Assembly: GCF_000718095.1 (NCBI RefSeq)
Contig: NZ_JOEI01000014.1
Coordinates: 1 to 64,000, forward strand
From: Streptomyces scopuliridis RB72
GTDB lineage: Bacteria; Actinomycetota; Actinomycetes; Streptomycetales; Streptomycetaceae
Reading direction: 5' to 3'
Length of the DNA stretch: 64,000 bases
The notes beneath the pieces are model-generated. The model had not been told where the DNA came from and made no database searches. It saw only the letters and a list, made by a program, of their open reading frames with translations. This document shows positions 1-8,702 of this stretch, piece by piece. Numbering within the stretch: the first letter of the stretch is position 1; each line of letters opens with the position of its first letter. The position numbers and the translations under genes are program-made.

Positions 1-464
1 CCGGACTGCTTTCCTCACCGCGCTTCGCGCGAGCTGCGACGCTTTACGTCCGGACACGCACCTCCTCCGACCCCGACCCCCTCCCCCCGGCGGTCCCCCC
101 CAGCCTCCGCCCAGCTGGAGGTCAGGGGTGGGTTCCGCCCGGTGGGTCCCGTCAACCCGCCGCTCCGGTGGGAGGTGAGGGAGTGCGACCCGGTGGCCCC
201 CCCTTCTCGCCGCTGCGGCGACGGTCAGTGGGCCGGGTACGGGAGGGTGCCGCCGCCTCCCCCGCCCGCCCCGCGCACGGCCGCGCCGCCTGTGCGGGCA
301 GTGAAGGGGGGCGCGCAGGGGTCGTGTCCGGGACACTAAAGCGTGATTTGTGGCGCGTGACCGCCCGAACCCATCGTCAGGCCAGCTGCGCGCCGTAAAG
401 CGCACCGCACCCCGACCACCGGCCCCCGCCGAAACGCACCCCGGTCAACACCCCCGCCGGGAGG
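1..464. other. Gene-poor stretch downstream of the malic enzyme gene
   Basis: I see no convincing gene here. The short open frames present are proline/arginine-rich, as expected of random high-GC DNA, and have no recognisable domain. A small palindrome (cgcgcttcgcgcg) lies near position 20. The right edge is the 3' flank of the leftward malic enzyme gene. Confidence 0.4.
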
Positions 465-1694
465 CTACCGCCGCGCCACGCCCTCCGATCGCGCCGCCGC
501 CGCCACCGCCGCCGTCACCGCCGGGGCCACCCGCTCGTCGAACGGCGACGGAATCACGTAATCCGCCGCCAGCTCCTCGCCGACAACGTCGGCCAACGCG
601 TTGGCCGCCGCGATCTTCATGCCCTCCGTGATCCGCGACGCCCGGACCTGGAGCGCGCCCGCGAAAATCCCCGGGAAGGCCAGCACGTTGTTGATCTGGT
701 TCGGGTAGTCGGAGCGCCCGGTGGCCACGACGGACGCGTACTGGTGCGCGATGTCGGGGTGGACCTCCGGGTTCGGGTTGGCCATCGCAAAGACGAACGC
801 GTCCGGCGCCATCGACGCGACCGCCGGCTCCGGGACCGTACCGCCGGAGACGCCGATGAAGACGTCCGCGCCGGCGAGCGCGGACTCCAGCGTGCCGGAG
901 AGCCCGGCGCGGTTGGTGATCTCGGCCAGCTCGCGCTTGACGTCGGTGAGGTCGTCGCGGTCGCGGCTGACGACGCCCTTGCGGTCGGCGACGGCGACAT
1001 CGCCGATGCCCGCCTCCAGCAGGAACTTGGCGATGGCGACCCCCGCCGCCCCCGCGCCCGAGATGACGGCGCGCAAGTCGCCGAGCTCACGCTTCGTCAG
1101 TTTCGCCGCGTTGCGCAGGGCGGCGAGCGTCACGACGGCCGTGCCGTGCTGGTCGTCGTGGAAGACGGGGATGTCCAGCCGTTCCTGGAGCCTGCGCTCG
1201 ATCTCGAAGCAGCGCGGCGCCGAGATGTCTTCCAGGTTGACGCCGCCGAAGGACGGCGCGAGCCGCACGACGGTGTCGATGATCTCGTCCGTGTCGGTGG
1301 TCGCGAGCGCCAGCGGCACCGCGTCGACCCCGCCGAACTGCTTGAACAGGATCGCCTTGCCCTCCATCACGGGGAGCGAGGCCTCCGGCCCGATGTCGCC
1401 GAGTCCGAGCACCGCCGTACCGTCCGTCACGACGGCGACGACCTGCGACTTCCAGGTGTAGTCGTGCACCAGCTCGGGCCGCTCGGCGATCGCGCTGCAC
1501 ACCTTCGCGACGCCGGGGGTGTACGCGAGGGACAGATCGTCCTTGTCACGCACCGGGACGGTGGCCACGATGGCCATCTTGCCGCCGCGGTGCAGCGCGA
1601 AGGCCGGATCGAAGGGCTCGTCCGGAGCACTCTCCGTACCGGCCTGATTGTCGGTGGCGCTGTCGCTGCGAGGATTGACAATCTCCGCTGCCAT
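465..1694 (-). CDS. Malic enzyme (NAD(P)-dependent malate dehydrogenase, decarboxylating)
   Basis: Converts L-malate to pyruvate and CO2 with reduction of NAD(P)+, linking the TCA cycle to pyruvate and NADPH supply. The 409-residue protein has the malic N-terminal domain (YTPGVA at about 59-64, the EGKA lysine at about 113, LEDI metal ligands at about 154-157, HDDQHGT at about 179-185) followed by a Rossmann domain starting at ISGAGAAGVA (about 211-220). Length fits the short bacterial family. The ATG at 1694 follows an AAGGGG ribosome site. It is divergent from the amino-acid transporter genes across a 520-bp gap. Cofactor preference cannot be read with confidence; the syntenic S. coelicolor enzyme is, from memory, NADP-dependent. 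Confidence 0.93.
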   Translation of the reverse strand: MAAEIVNPRSDSATDNQAGTESAPDEPFDPAFALHRGGKMAIVATVPVRDKDDLSLAYTPGVAKVCSAIAERPELVHDYTWKSQVVAVVTDGTAVLGLGDIGPEASLPVMEGKAILFKQFGGVDAVPLALATTDTDEIIDTVVRLAPSFGGVNLEDISAPRCFEIERRLQERLDIPVFHDDQHGTAVVTLAALRNAAKLTKRELGDLRAVISGAGAAGVAIAKFLLEAGIGDVAVADRKGVVSRDRDDLTDVKRELAEITNRAGLSGTLESALAGADVFIGVSGGTVPEPAVASMAPDAFVFAMANPNPEVHPDIAHQYASVVATGRSDYPNQINNVLAFPGIFAGALQVRASRITEGMKIAAANALADVVGEELAADYVIPSPFDERVAPAVTAAVAAAARSEGVARR

Positions 1695-2216
1695 GTGGAT
1701 GACCCCTTAAGTCTTCATCAGTTGAGGGTTGCCGCTCCTGGTTGAGGAGGGGTGGGTGGGCACCGCGTGCGCGATCCGCGCCGGCGGTTGGTCCGCTCGG
1801 CCCGGAAAGGCGGTACGTACGCGCGGGCGCGCCGCACACGCGCCCTGGGCCCCGGATGAGGGGTGTAATCGTCCTTCTTACCGGACGGACCGCATCGTTC
1901 ACGAGTCCATATCTCCCCGGTGAGATGACTCATAGCCGAATATTCGGACACTTCCGGTAAGCGGCATGAATCACGTTCTGGAAAGGAAACGGACCGGAGA
2001 TTATCCGGCCGGAAGAAGATATTCCAGCAGATGGTCCGGTCTTGATGTACCGCCATGCCGGGGTTAGGGGGTCTCCCGTTACCCGATTTTGACATGCCGG
2101 GTCCCCTGAATGGGCCAGTCCGAATGGCAAGATGCCCTAATCACACTCGGTCGCGACACTCGAAGACGCGTGCTCGGCCACTTGGCAGCTCCCTCATCCG
2201 CCGGAGGATCCTGATC
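1695..2216. promoter_or_regulatory. Divergent intergenic region, malic enzyme / amino-acid transporter
   Basis: This 520-bp gap is more AT-rich than its surroundings between about 1860 and 2060 and must hold promoters for both flanking genes. A perfect 12-bp palindrome, CCGAATATTCGG, lies at 1936-1947, and a small TGAG/CTCA dyad sits just before it. No small gene is evident. Which regulator uses the palindrome is unknown. Confidence 0.45.
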
Positions 2217-3170
2217 ATGACCGCAAGCACCACCCGCCGGACGACCGTCGCGAAGTCCAGGATCGCCGCGGTCGGCGCGCTCGCGGTCGCGGGCACCCTG
2301 CTGCTGACCGCCTGTGGCGACCAGACCGAGAGCGCCAAGAAGGACAGCGGTTCCTCCACCGCCCCGCTCTTCGACGAGCTGCCGAAGGCGATCCAGGACA
2401 AGGGCGTCATCAAGGTCGGCTCGGACATCGCGTACCCGCCGGTGGAGTTCAAGGACAAGTCCGGCAAGACCGTCGGCATCGACCCGGATCTCGCCGACGC
2501 GCTCGGTAAGCAGCTCGGTGTGAAGTTCGAGTTCGAGAACGGCACCTTCGACACCCTGCTGACCGGTCTGCGGTCGAAGCGGTACGACATCGCCATGTCG
2601 GCCATGACGGACACCAAGGACCGGCAGAACGGTGTGGACGGCGACACCGGCAAGAAGGTCGGCGAGGGCGTCGACTTCGTCGACTACTTCACCGCCGGTG
2701 TCTCGATCTACACCAAGAAGGGCGACGACAAGGGGATCACCACCTGGTCCGACCTCTGCGGCAAGAAGATGGTCGTCCAGCGCGGCACCGTCTCGCACGA
2801 TCTGGCCAAGTCCGAGAGCGAGAAGTGCACGAAGGCCGGCAAGGGCAAGATCACGCTGGAGGCCTTCGACAACGACCTGGAGGCGCAGACCCGGCTGCGC
2901 GGCGGCGGCGCGGACGCGGGCTCCAGTGACTTCCCGGTCGCGGCGTACGCGGTGAAGACCTCGGGCGGCGGCAATGACTTCCAGCTGGTCGGTGAGCAGG
3001 TCGAGGCCGCTCCGTACGGTATCGCCGTCGCCAAGAACAACCCGCTGACGAAGGCGCTCCAGTCCGCGCTGGAGGCGATCATCAAGAACGGCGAGTACGA
3101 CAAGGTCATCGCCAAGTGGGGCGTCGAGGACGGCGCGGTCAAGGAAGCCAAGCTCAACGGCGGCTCCTGA
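2217..3170 (+). CDS. Amino-acid ABC transporter substrate-binding lipoprotein (SBP family 3)
   Basis: Extracytoplasmic binding protein for a polar amino acid (glutamate/glutamine class). The N-terminus carries a lipoprotein signal ending in LLTAC, with the lipidated cysteine at about residue 33. Mature features of the PBPb family follow: VIKVGSDIAYPPVEF, DLADALGKQLGVKFEF, FDTLLTGLRSKRYDIAMSAM and, towards the C-terminus, PYGIAVAKNNPL. The ATG at 2217 is preceded by GGAGG at 2203-2207; longer in-frame extensions upstream lack a ribosome site and would bury the signal peptide. First gene of a three-gene transporter operon (binding protein, permease, ATPase). The exact substrate is inferred only from the family. 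Confidence 0.92.
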   Translation: MTASTTRRTTVAKSRIAAVGALAVAGTLLLTACGDQTESAKKDSGSSTAPLFDELPKAIQDKGVIKVGSDIAYPPVEFKDKSGKTVGIDPDLADALGKQLGVKFEFENGTFDTLLTGLRSKRYDIAMSAMTDTKDRQNGVDGDTGKKVGEGVDFVDYFTAGVSIYTKKGDDKGITTWSDLCGKKMVVQRGTVSHDLAKSESEKCTKAGKGKITLEAFDNDLEAQTRLRGGGADAGSSDFPVAAYAVKTSGGGNDFQLVGEQVEAAPYGIAVAKNNPLTKALQSALEAIIKNGEYDKVIAKWGVEDGAVKEAKLNGGS

Positions 3171-3214
3171 TTCCGCGCCCGCTCCGAAGGCTCTGAAAGG
3201 CATAGGCAACATCC

Positions 3215-4165
3215 GTGACGGTTGACATCGACAAGTCGGACGACCCCAAGGAAGGCCCACGGGACGCGTCGTCCACCGCACCGGAATCCATCAAGGCGAT
3301 TCCGGTGCGGCACTACGGGCGGTACGTGTCCGCGGTCGTCGCGATCGGCGTGCTGGTCGCGCTCGTGTACGCGTTCGCGCAGGGGGACGTGAACTGGGGC
3401 GCCATCCCCGACTACTTCTTCGACGGCCAGATCCTGACCGGCGTCAAGAACACCGTGATCATCACGGTGCTCGCGATGCTCCTCGGAGTGGTGCTCGGCA
3501 TCATCCTGGCGGTGATGCGGCTCTCCAAGAACCCGGTGACGTCCGCCATCGCGTGGTTCTACATCTGGTTCTTCCGCGGCACGCCCGTCTACGTACAGCT
3601 GCTGGTCTGGTTCAACCTGGGCATCGTCTTCGAGTACATCAACCTCGGGCCCGTCTACAAGGACGAGTGGTCCTCGTTCATGACCCCGTTCCTGTGCGCG
3701 CTGCTGGGCCTCGGGCTCAATGAGGCGGCGTACATGGCGGAGATCTGCCGGGCGGGCCTCCAGGCGGTCGACGAGGGCCAGACCGAGGCGGCGCACGCGC
3801 TGGGCATGAGCCACGCCAAGACGCTGCGCCGGATCGTCGTGCCCCAGGCGATGCGGGTGATCGTGCCGCCCACGGGCAACGAGGTCATCAACATGCTGAA
3901 GACCTCGTCGCTGGCGGTGGCGGTGCAGTACACCGAGCTGCTGCGCGCGACCCAGAACGTGGCGCAGACCTCGGGCGCCACGGTGGAGATGCTGTTCCTG
4001 GCGGCGGTCTGGTACATGATCCTGACGTCGGTGCTCAGCGTCGGCCAGTACTACCTGGAGCGCCACTACGCGCGCGGGTCGAGCCGCAGCCTGCCGATGA
4101 CCCCGTTCCAGCGCGTCCGCGTCAACTTGCTGTCCCTCGGCCGGCCCAAGGGAGGCATGGCATGA
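3215..4165 (+). CDS. Amino-acid ABC transporter permease (HisM/GlnP family)
   Basis: Integral membrane subunit of the polar amino-acid importer. After a charged N-terminal tail of about 45 residues come a first membrane segment ([17 protein letters not shown]), then the permease core with the typical [15 protein letters not shown] stretch and the ATPase-coupling EAA loop ([22 protein letters not shown]). 316 residues, longer than many GlnP proteins because of the tail. Starts with GTG at 3215, 44 nt after the binding-protein stop. Its stop overlaps the ATPase start by 4 nt (ATGA), indicating translational coupling. Confidence 0.92.
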   Translation: MTVDIDKSDDPKEGPRDASSTAPESIKAIPVRHYGRYVSAVVAIGVLVALVYAFAQGDVNWGAIPDYFFDGQILTGVKNTVIITVLAMLLGVVLGIILAVMRLSKNPVTSAIAWFYIWFFRGTPVYVQLLVWFNLGIVFEYINLGPVYKDEWSSFMTPFLCALLGLGLNEAAYMAEICRAGLQAVDEGQTEAAHALGMSHAKTLRRIVVPQAMRVIVPPTGNEVINMLKTSSLAVAVQYTELLRATQNVAQTSGATVEMLFLAAVWYMILTSVLSVGQYYLERHYARGSSRSLPMTPFQRVRVNLLSLGRPKGGMA

Positions 4166-4923
4166 CCCAGATGGTGAAGGCCGAGGGCGTACACAAGTCC
4201 TTCGGCGCCGCCCATATCCTCAAGGGCATCGATCTGGAGGTCGCCCCGCGCGAGGTCTTCTGTCTGATCGGCCCGTCCGGTTCCGGCAAGTCGACCTTCC
4301 TGCGGTGCATCAACCACCTGGAGAAGATCAACGCGGGCCGGCTGTCGGTCGACGGCGAGCTGGTCGGCTACCGCCAGAAGGGCGACAAGCTGTACGAGCT
4401 GAAGGACAGCGAGGTCGCCAGGAAGCGCCGGGACATCGGCATGGTCTTCCAGCGCTTCAATCTCTTTCCGCACATGACGGCGGTCGAGAACATCATGGAG
4501 GCGCCGATCCAGGTGCGCGGCGAGGCGAAGGCCGTGGCCCGCGCCCGCGCCGAGCGGCTGCTGGACCGGGTCGGGCTCTCCGACAAGGCCGGCAGCTATC
4601 CGTCGCAGCTCTCGGGCGGCCAGCAGCAGCGGGTGGCGATCGCCCGCGCGCTGGCGATGGAGCCCAAGCTGATGCTCTTCGACGAGCCCACGTCGGCGCT
4701 CGACCCGGAGCTGGTGGGCGATGTGCTCGATGTGATGCGCGATCTGGCGCAGGACGGTATGACGATGATCGTGGTCACCCATGAGATGGGCTTCGCGCGC
4801 GAGGTCGGTGACGCGCTGGTCTTCATGGACGATGGTGTGGTCGTCGAATCGGGCCATCCGCGCGATGTGCTGACGAACCCTCAGCACGACCGGACGAAGT
4901 CGTTCCTGTCGAAGGTGCTGTAG
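4162..4923 (+). CDS. Amino-acid ABC transporter ATP-binding protein (GlnQ-like)
   Basis: Cytoplasmic ATPase that drives the importer encoded just upstream. All ABC motifs are intact in the 253-residue protein: Walker [10 protein letters not shown] (37-45), Q-loop in VFQRFN (about 96-101), signature LSGGQQQ (150-156), Walker B LMLFDE (about 170-175), D-loop SALD and the switch histidine in VVTHE (about 204-208). It begins inside the last codons of the permease gene. A strong hairpin terminator follows immediately. Confidence 0.95.
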   Translation: MTQMVKAEGVHKSFGAAHILKGIDLEVAPREVFCLIGPSGSGKSTFLRCINHLEKINAGRLSVDGELVGYRQKGDKLYELKDSEVARKRRDIGMVFQRFNLFPHMTAVENIMEAPIQVRGEAKAVARARAERLLDRVGLSDKAGSYPSQLSGGQQQRVAIARALAMEPKLMLFDEPTSALDPELVGDVLDVMRDLAQDGMTMIVVTHEMGFAREVGDALVFMDDGVVVESGHPRDVLTNPQHDRTKSFLSKVL

Positions 4924-4929
4924 GACGGG

Positions 4930-4968
4930 GAGGGGCGGTACGGACGTCACCCGTCCGTACCGCCCCTC
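4930..4968 (+). terminator. Intrinsic terminator of the amino-acid transporter operon
   Basis: A perfect 17-bp stem (4930-4946 with 4952-4968, built from gaggggcggtacggacg) encloses a 5-nt loop, starting 6 bp after the ATPase stop codon. It also lies downstream of the convergent methyltransferase gene and may serve both strands. Confidence 0.85.
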
Positions 4969-5004
4969 ACCCGTATGCCGGCCTCGGTGCCGCCTCGGTG
5001 CCGC

Positions 5005-5826
5005 CTATTTGAGCGCGAGGACGAGAGAGTCGGACGGGGAGGACCAGACCGCCCGTACCTCGTCGAAGCCCGCCTCACGCAGCTTCCGCGCGTGCCAGTC
5101 CACGGATGGAGTATCGCCTTCCGCGTGTTCGCCGTAGATCCTGAAGCGCTCGGCGGTCGGTCCCGCGAGGACCGGATCCCGGCCGGCGAGCTCCCACCAG
5201 TCCGCCCAGTCGAGGGCGCCCGCGGCCCTGGCGCGGTCCATTCCGGCGTGCCGGTGGGCGCGCTCGATCGCGTTGATCCTGGGCGTGGAGCCGTCCGTCA
5301 TATGGTCGGCGTTCATGAAGACGCCGCCGTCCCTGACCAGGCCCCCGAGCTGCCCGTACAGCGCCGCGAGCGGTTCGGCGCGCAGCCAGTGGAGGGCGGT
5401 CGCGGTCAGTACGGCGTCGTACGAGGCGCCCGGCAGGAGCGCCGTCCAGCCCGGGTCCTTCAGGTCGGCGGTCACGAAGCTGACGCGCTCGTCCCCGGCG
5501 AAGTAGCCGCGGGCGATGGCGAGGAGCGCGGGGTCGAGGTCGACGCCGGTGCTGGTCGCTCCGGGGAACCGGCGGAGCAGCCTGTCCGTGATACTTCCCG
5601 TACCGCAGGCGAGGTCGAGCACGCGCGGTTCGGGGCCCACCGCGGCCTCGACCATGTCCAGCATGACCCGGAAGCGCTCCTCGCGGTCGGGCATGTACCA
5701 CTCCTGCTGGCGGTCCCAGCTCTCCTGCCAGCCGCGCCAGTCGGTCGCCGCCGGCTCGCCGGTCCCTGTCGGCTCGCCGGTCCCCGTACTCGTGACGCCC
5801 GTATCCGTGGTTCCCGTCTCCGTCAT
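5005..5826 (-). CDS. Class I SAM-dependent methyltransferase
   Basis: The 273-residue protein has SAM-binding motif I VLDLACGTGS, the acidic motif II region STGVDLDPALLAIAR and a later YDAVLTATALHWL segment, as in trans-aconitate/UbiE-like methyltransferases. The ATG at 5826 is chosen because gGAGGG lies just upstream on the sense strand; an in-frame ATG 14 codons earlier lacks a ribosome site. The N-terminal 25 residues are low-complexity (TGT/GEP repeats). Divergent from the CGNR-type gene with a 90-bp gap. Substrate unknown. Confidence 0.85.
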   Translation of the reverse strand: MTETGTTDTGVTSTGTGEPTGTGEPAATDWRGWQESWDRQQEWYMPDREERFRVMLDMVEAAVGPEPRVLDLACGTGSITDRLLRRFPGATSTGVDLDPALLAIARGYFAGDERVSFVTADLKDPGWTALLPGASYDAVLTATALHWLRAEPLAALYGQLGGLVRDGGVFMNADHMTDGSTPRINAIERAHRHAGMDRARAAGALDWADWWELAGRDPVLAGPTAERFRIYGEHAEGDTPSVDWHARKLREAGFDEVRAVWSSPSDSLVLALK

Positions 5827-5916
5827 GGAAACCCTCCTCTGTAATACCCTAGAAGCACAACCAGCCATTACACCGATTACCCTCCAGACCTTAGACCGCT
5901 TCCGTAAGGACTACAA

Positions 5917-6546
5917 GTGGAACTGGCCTCTTACTCGGACTCCGCCGTACGACTGGTCAACACCGAGGAACCGGCCCGCGGTACGGACACCCTGACCTCG
6001 GTCGAGGCCGTCCGCGCCCTCTTCGGCCCCAGCTCCCAGGCGGCCCGCCGCGCCACCGACGCGGACGTCACCCGCTTCCGGTCGGTACGGGCCCGGCTGC
6101 GCGCGGTCTTCACCGCCGCCGACGAGGGCGAGGCCACCCAGGCGGTGGACCTGCTCAACTCACTGCTGCTCGAATTCCCGGTCAGCCCGCAGATCTCCGG
6201 CCATGACTTCCTGGACGACGAGGGCCATCCGCGCTGGCACATGCATCTCGCGGACCACCCCTCCAACGCGACCGCGGGGTTCGCGGCGACGGCGGCGATG
6301 GGGCTCGCGTTCCACCTCACGGAATACGGCGTCGACCGGCTCGGCCTGTGCCAGGCGCCGCCCTGCCGCAACGCCTATCTGGACACGTCGACCAACCGCT
6401 CGCGCCGCTACTGCTCGGACCGCTGCGCGACCCGCGCCAACGTCGCCGCCTACCGGGCCCGCAAACGCCTGGAGACCGAGCGCTCGGCCAGCACCGGCCG
6501 CAGCGCCGACACCAGCCAGGACAGCACGGCGCGCGCCGACCGCTGA
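5917..6546 (+). CDS. CGNR zinc-finger / ABATE-domain protein, probable regulator
   Basis: 209 residues. The N-terminal two thirds match the ABATE (stress-induced regulator-like) fold pattern, beginning MELASYSDSAVRLVNTE with a conserved LLNSLLLEFP segment. The C-terminus has the CGNR zinc-finger pattern: CQAPPCRNAYLDTS followed by RRYCSDRCATRANVAAYRARKR, giving four cysteines and a basic helix. These proteins are presumed DNA-binding regulators; the target is unknown. GTG start at 5917 follows aagga at 5906-5910. Its last 97 bp overlap the opposite-strand sodX gene, so its tail after about residue 178 is constrained by both frames. Confidence 0.85.
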   Translation: MELASYSDSAVRLVNTEEPARGTDTLTSVEAVRALFGPSSQAARRATDADVTRFRSVRARLRAVFTAADEGEATQAVDLLNSLLLEFPVSPQISGHDFLDDEGHPRWHMHLADHPSNATAGFAATAAMGLAFHLTEYGVDRLGLCQAPPCRNAYLDTSTNRSRRYCSDRCATRANVAAYRARKRLETERSASTGRSADTSQDSTARADR

Positions 6547-6866
6547 TCCCCCAGCGGCCGGTACCGCGCCCGCACGCGCCCCAGCAGCAGTTCCTCGGGC
6601 ACCGTGCCGAACACCCGGCTGTCCCCCTCGGCCCCCGGATTGTCCCCGAGCACCCACCACCCACCGTCGCGCCGCTCCACCAGCCGCTTCACGATGAGCA
6701 AGTCCTGTTGCAGCGGATGTTTCAGCACCGCCACATCGCCCGGCTTGAGGGGAGCGCGATAGTGCACGAGGAGCTGATCGCCGTGCCTGAGCGTCGGATA
6801 CATGGACGGACCCATCACTTCAGCGATCCCCAACGACACCTTCGACTCCCGCCCGTGCTCCGCCAT
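6450..6866 (-). CDS. sodX: Nickel-type superoxide dismutase maturation protease SodX
   Basis: S26-family (signal-peptidase-like) serine protease expected to remove the N-terminal leader of SodN so that the mature His1 can bind nickel. 138 residues; the catalytic Ser lies in MGPSMYPTL (S21), the general-base Lys in LLIVKRLV (K60), and the box GDNPGAEGDSRVFG follows (about 74-87). No membrane segment is evident, consistent with a cytoplasmic processing enzyme. It is divergent from sodN, the usual arrangement. The 3' end overlaps the convergent CGNR gene by 97 bp. Confidence 0.93.
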   Translation of the reverse strand: MAEHGRESKVSLGIAEVMGPSMYPTLRHGDQLLVHYRAPLKPGDVAVLKHPLQQDLLIVKRLVERRDGGWWVLGDNPGAEGDSRVFGTVPEELLLGRVRARYRPLGDQRSARAVLSWLVSALRPVLAERSVSRRLRAR

Positions 6867-7016
6867 TCGGCACCTCCCGGTCCCACGGTACGTTCCGCCG
6901 CCCGTCCCATACTGACCCCGGACTTTTGTCCTAAGCCCCAGGGGGCACCCGCGAAAACAGGCTTCTCACGGAGTAATGTCCCACCTGAGAAGACGATCAC
7001 GAGGAAGGACAGCTCC

Positions 7017-7412
7017 ATGCTTTCCCGCCTGTTTGCCCCCAAGGTGAAGGTCAGCGCCCACTGCGACCTCCCCTGCGGCGTGTACGACCCGGCCCAGGCC
7101 CGCATCGAGGCCGAGTCGGTCAAGGCCGTCCAGGAGAAGATGCAGGGCAACGACGACGCCCACTTCCAGGCGCGCGCGACAGTCATCAAGGAGCAGCGCG
7201 CCGAGCTCGCGAAGCACCATGTCTCGGTGCTCTGGAGCGACTACTTCAAGCCCCCGCACTTCGAGAAGTACCCGGAGCTGCACCAGCTGGTCAACGACAC
7301 CCTGAAGGCGCTGTCGACCGCGAAGGGCTCGAAGGACCCGGCCACGGGCCAGAAGGCCCTGGACTACATCGCCCAGATCGACAAGATCTTCTGGGAGACG
7401 AAGAAGGCCTGA
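7017..7412 (+). CDS. sodN: Nickel superoxide dismutase SodN
   Basis: Converts superoxide to O2 and H2O2 in the cytoplasm using nickel. The 131-residue precursor has a 14-residue leader (MLSRLFAPKVKVSA) followed by the nickel hook HCDLPCGVYDPAQ; mature His1, Cys2 and Cys6 are the metal ligands and all are present. Precursor and leader lengths match the known Streptomyces enzyme. GAGGAAGG at 7000-7007 sets the ATG start. Upstream, CTTCTCA/TGAGAAG (6962-6968/6986-6992) forms an inverted repeat around a possible TAATGT hexamer. It is divergent from sodX, its maturation protease. Confidence 0.97.
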   Translation: MLSRLFAPKVKVSAHCDLPCGVYDPAQARIEAESVKAVQEKMQGNDDAHFQARATVIKEQRAELAKHHVSVLWSDYFKPPHFEKYPELHQLVNDTLKALSTAKGSKDPATGQKALDYIAQIDKIFWETKKA

Positions 7413-7518
7413 TCGCCGATCATGCCGCTTGACCTGCGGTTACATCACACGCAGCGTTGTGCTTCCGCACCCGGTCCCCAGGACTCCATACCCGGAGCCC
7501 CTGCGGGACCGGGTGCGG
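7413..7518 (+). ncRNA. sodN 3' untranslated region with terminator; candidate s-SodF-like sRNA
   Basis: A perfect 14-bp stem (7465-7478 with 7505-7518, ccgcacccggtccc) closes a 26-nt loop that holds a smaller ctcc/ggag hairpin. It is a strong intrinsic terminator for sodN and can also act on the convergent methyltransferase gene. In S. coelicolor the sodN 3' UTR is processed into the sRNA s-SodF, which silences the iron enzyme gene sodF. Processing here is inferred from homology of position only. Confidence 0.55.
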
Positions 7519-7540
7519 TCGCGCAGTTCCACTCCGCCTT

Positions 7541-8359
7541 CTAGCGACGGCAGACGAGGATGCCGCCCAGGCACGTGACCTCGAAGGCCCTGTGCCGGGC
7601 GATGTGATCGACGAGGATCGTGCGGGCCCGCTCGATCGTGGCGTCGAACGGCACGTCGTGCTGGTCCGCCCATGCCCGGTAGGAGGCCATGTACGCGATG
7701 ACCGGCTCGGGATCGTGGACCGTGATGGTGCCGGGCAGTTCGATCGTCTCCACGCGGCCGAACTCCTCGCCCAGGAAGGCCGGGGCCTTCTCCAGGGAGA
7801 AGCGGGCACTGAGCGAGATGCGGGCAGGGCCGCGTCCGGTGCCGAGCACGTCGCCCGCGGCCCGCTGCCACAAGTCGTCCAGTGCGGCCTTGTCCCGGTC
7901 GCTGTTGGTGGAAGCGATCACCAGCCCGTCGCGGGCAACGACGCGGGACAACTCCCGTACCGTCCGTGGGATGTCAGGAACGTGGTAGAGCATGTGCAGC
8001 GCCAAAGCGGCGTCGACGCCCTCCGTGACCAGCGGCAGGCGGGTGGCTTCCGCCACGGCGACCGGGCCGGGTACGCCGGCGAGGATGCCGGGGGCGATGT
8101 CCAGGCCGAGCAGGGCCAGGTCGGGCCGGTCCTGGCGGAGCCGCTGGATGAACTTGCCGTTGCCGCAGCCGACATCGACGACCCGCCCGTGCACGCCGCT
8201 CAGTTGCTCGGCGACGAGGCCGGGCAGGTCGTAGCGAGGCGTCTGCCACTGGTAGAGCGACTGACGGGCGGCCAGGTGCCGGTCGCTGTTGTACGCGCTT
8301 CCAGCGAGGCGGGCCCGGTCGGTGACGGCGGCATCGTGTGCGGCGGACAGTTCGGTCAC
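7541..8359 (-). CDS. Class I SAM-dependent methyltransferase
   Basis: 272 residues with motif I VVDVGCGNGKFI, motif II LLGLDIAPGILAGV, and EGVDAALALHMLYHVPD plus VARDGLVIASTNS further on, as in the Methyltransf_11/25 group. The GTG at 8359 (protein start VTELSAAHD) has GGAG 8 nt upstream and overlaps the TGA of an upstream reading frame (8356-8358), which suggests the gene was translationally coupled to a now damaged partner. Substrate unknown. Confidence 0.82.
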   Translation of the reverse strand: MTELSAAHDAAVTDRARLAGSAYNSDRHLAARQSLYQWQTPRYDLPGLVAEQLSGVHGRVVDVGCGNGKFIQRLRQDRPDLALLGLDIAPGILAGVPGPVAVAEATRLPLVTEGVDAALALHMLYHVPDIPRTVRELSRVVARDGLVIASTNSDRDKAALDDLWQRAAGDVLGTGRGPARISLSARFSLEKAPAFLGEEFGRVETIELPGTITVHDPEPVIAYMASYRAWADQHDVPFDATIERARTILVDHIARHRAFEVTCLGGILVCRR

Positions 8360-8690
8360 GTCGTCAGCTCCGGTGGTCGGGTGGCGGGTGAGGCCGCGAG
8401 GACGGCCGTGCGCTGAAGCCGTTCGCGTAGGTGTGCGGCCTGCGCGGCTCCACCGTACTGCGGCCCGCTCAGCTCCCGGCCGAGAGCGGTGAGCCGGCGC
8501 ACGTGCCCGCCGACATACGCTCGGGCGGGGAGTCGAGGACAAAGCCGAGCATCGACTCGGTGCCGTCCAGGTCGCCGACCGCGTGGTCGCCGTCCTCAGC
8601 GCCGCGACAGAACCGGCTCGCGGCGCCCGCGCCGGCGATGGCCCGCACGGGCACGCAGGAGAAGGCCGAATCCCAGCATGCCCCGACCAC
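8356..8690 (-). pseudogene. Probable frameshifted gene remnant upstream of the methyltransferase
   Basis: No intact gene fills the 343 bp between the methyltransferase start and the next gene. On the minus strand, one frame reads sensibly from about 8690 to 8525 (GDHAVGDLDGTESMLGFVLD, then SPPER). A second frame continues from there to a TGA at 8356 (AYVGGHVRRLTALGRELSG, then a helical AAQAAHLRERLQR tail). A single frameshift near 8525 would join them. The terminal TGA overlaps the methyltransferase GTG. I do not recognise the family; this may be a real single-base disruption, a sequencing error or chance. Confidence 0.35.
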
Positions 8691-8702
8691 GGTTCCTGGG
8701 GC

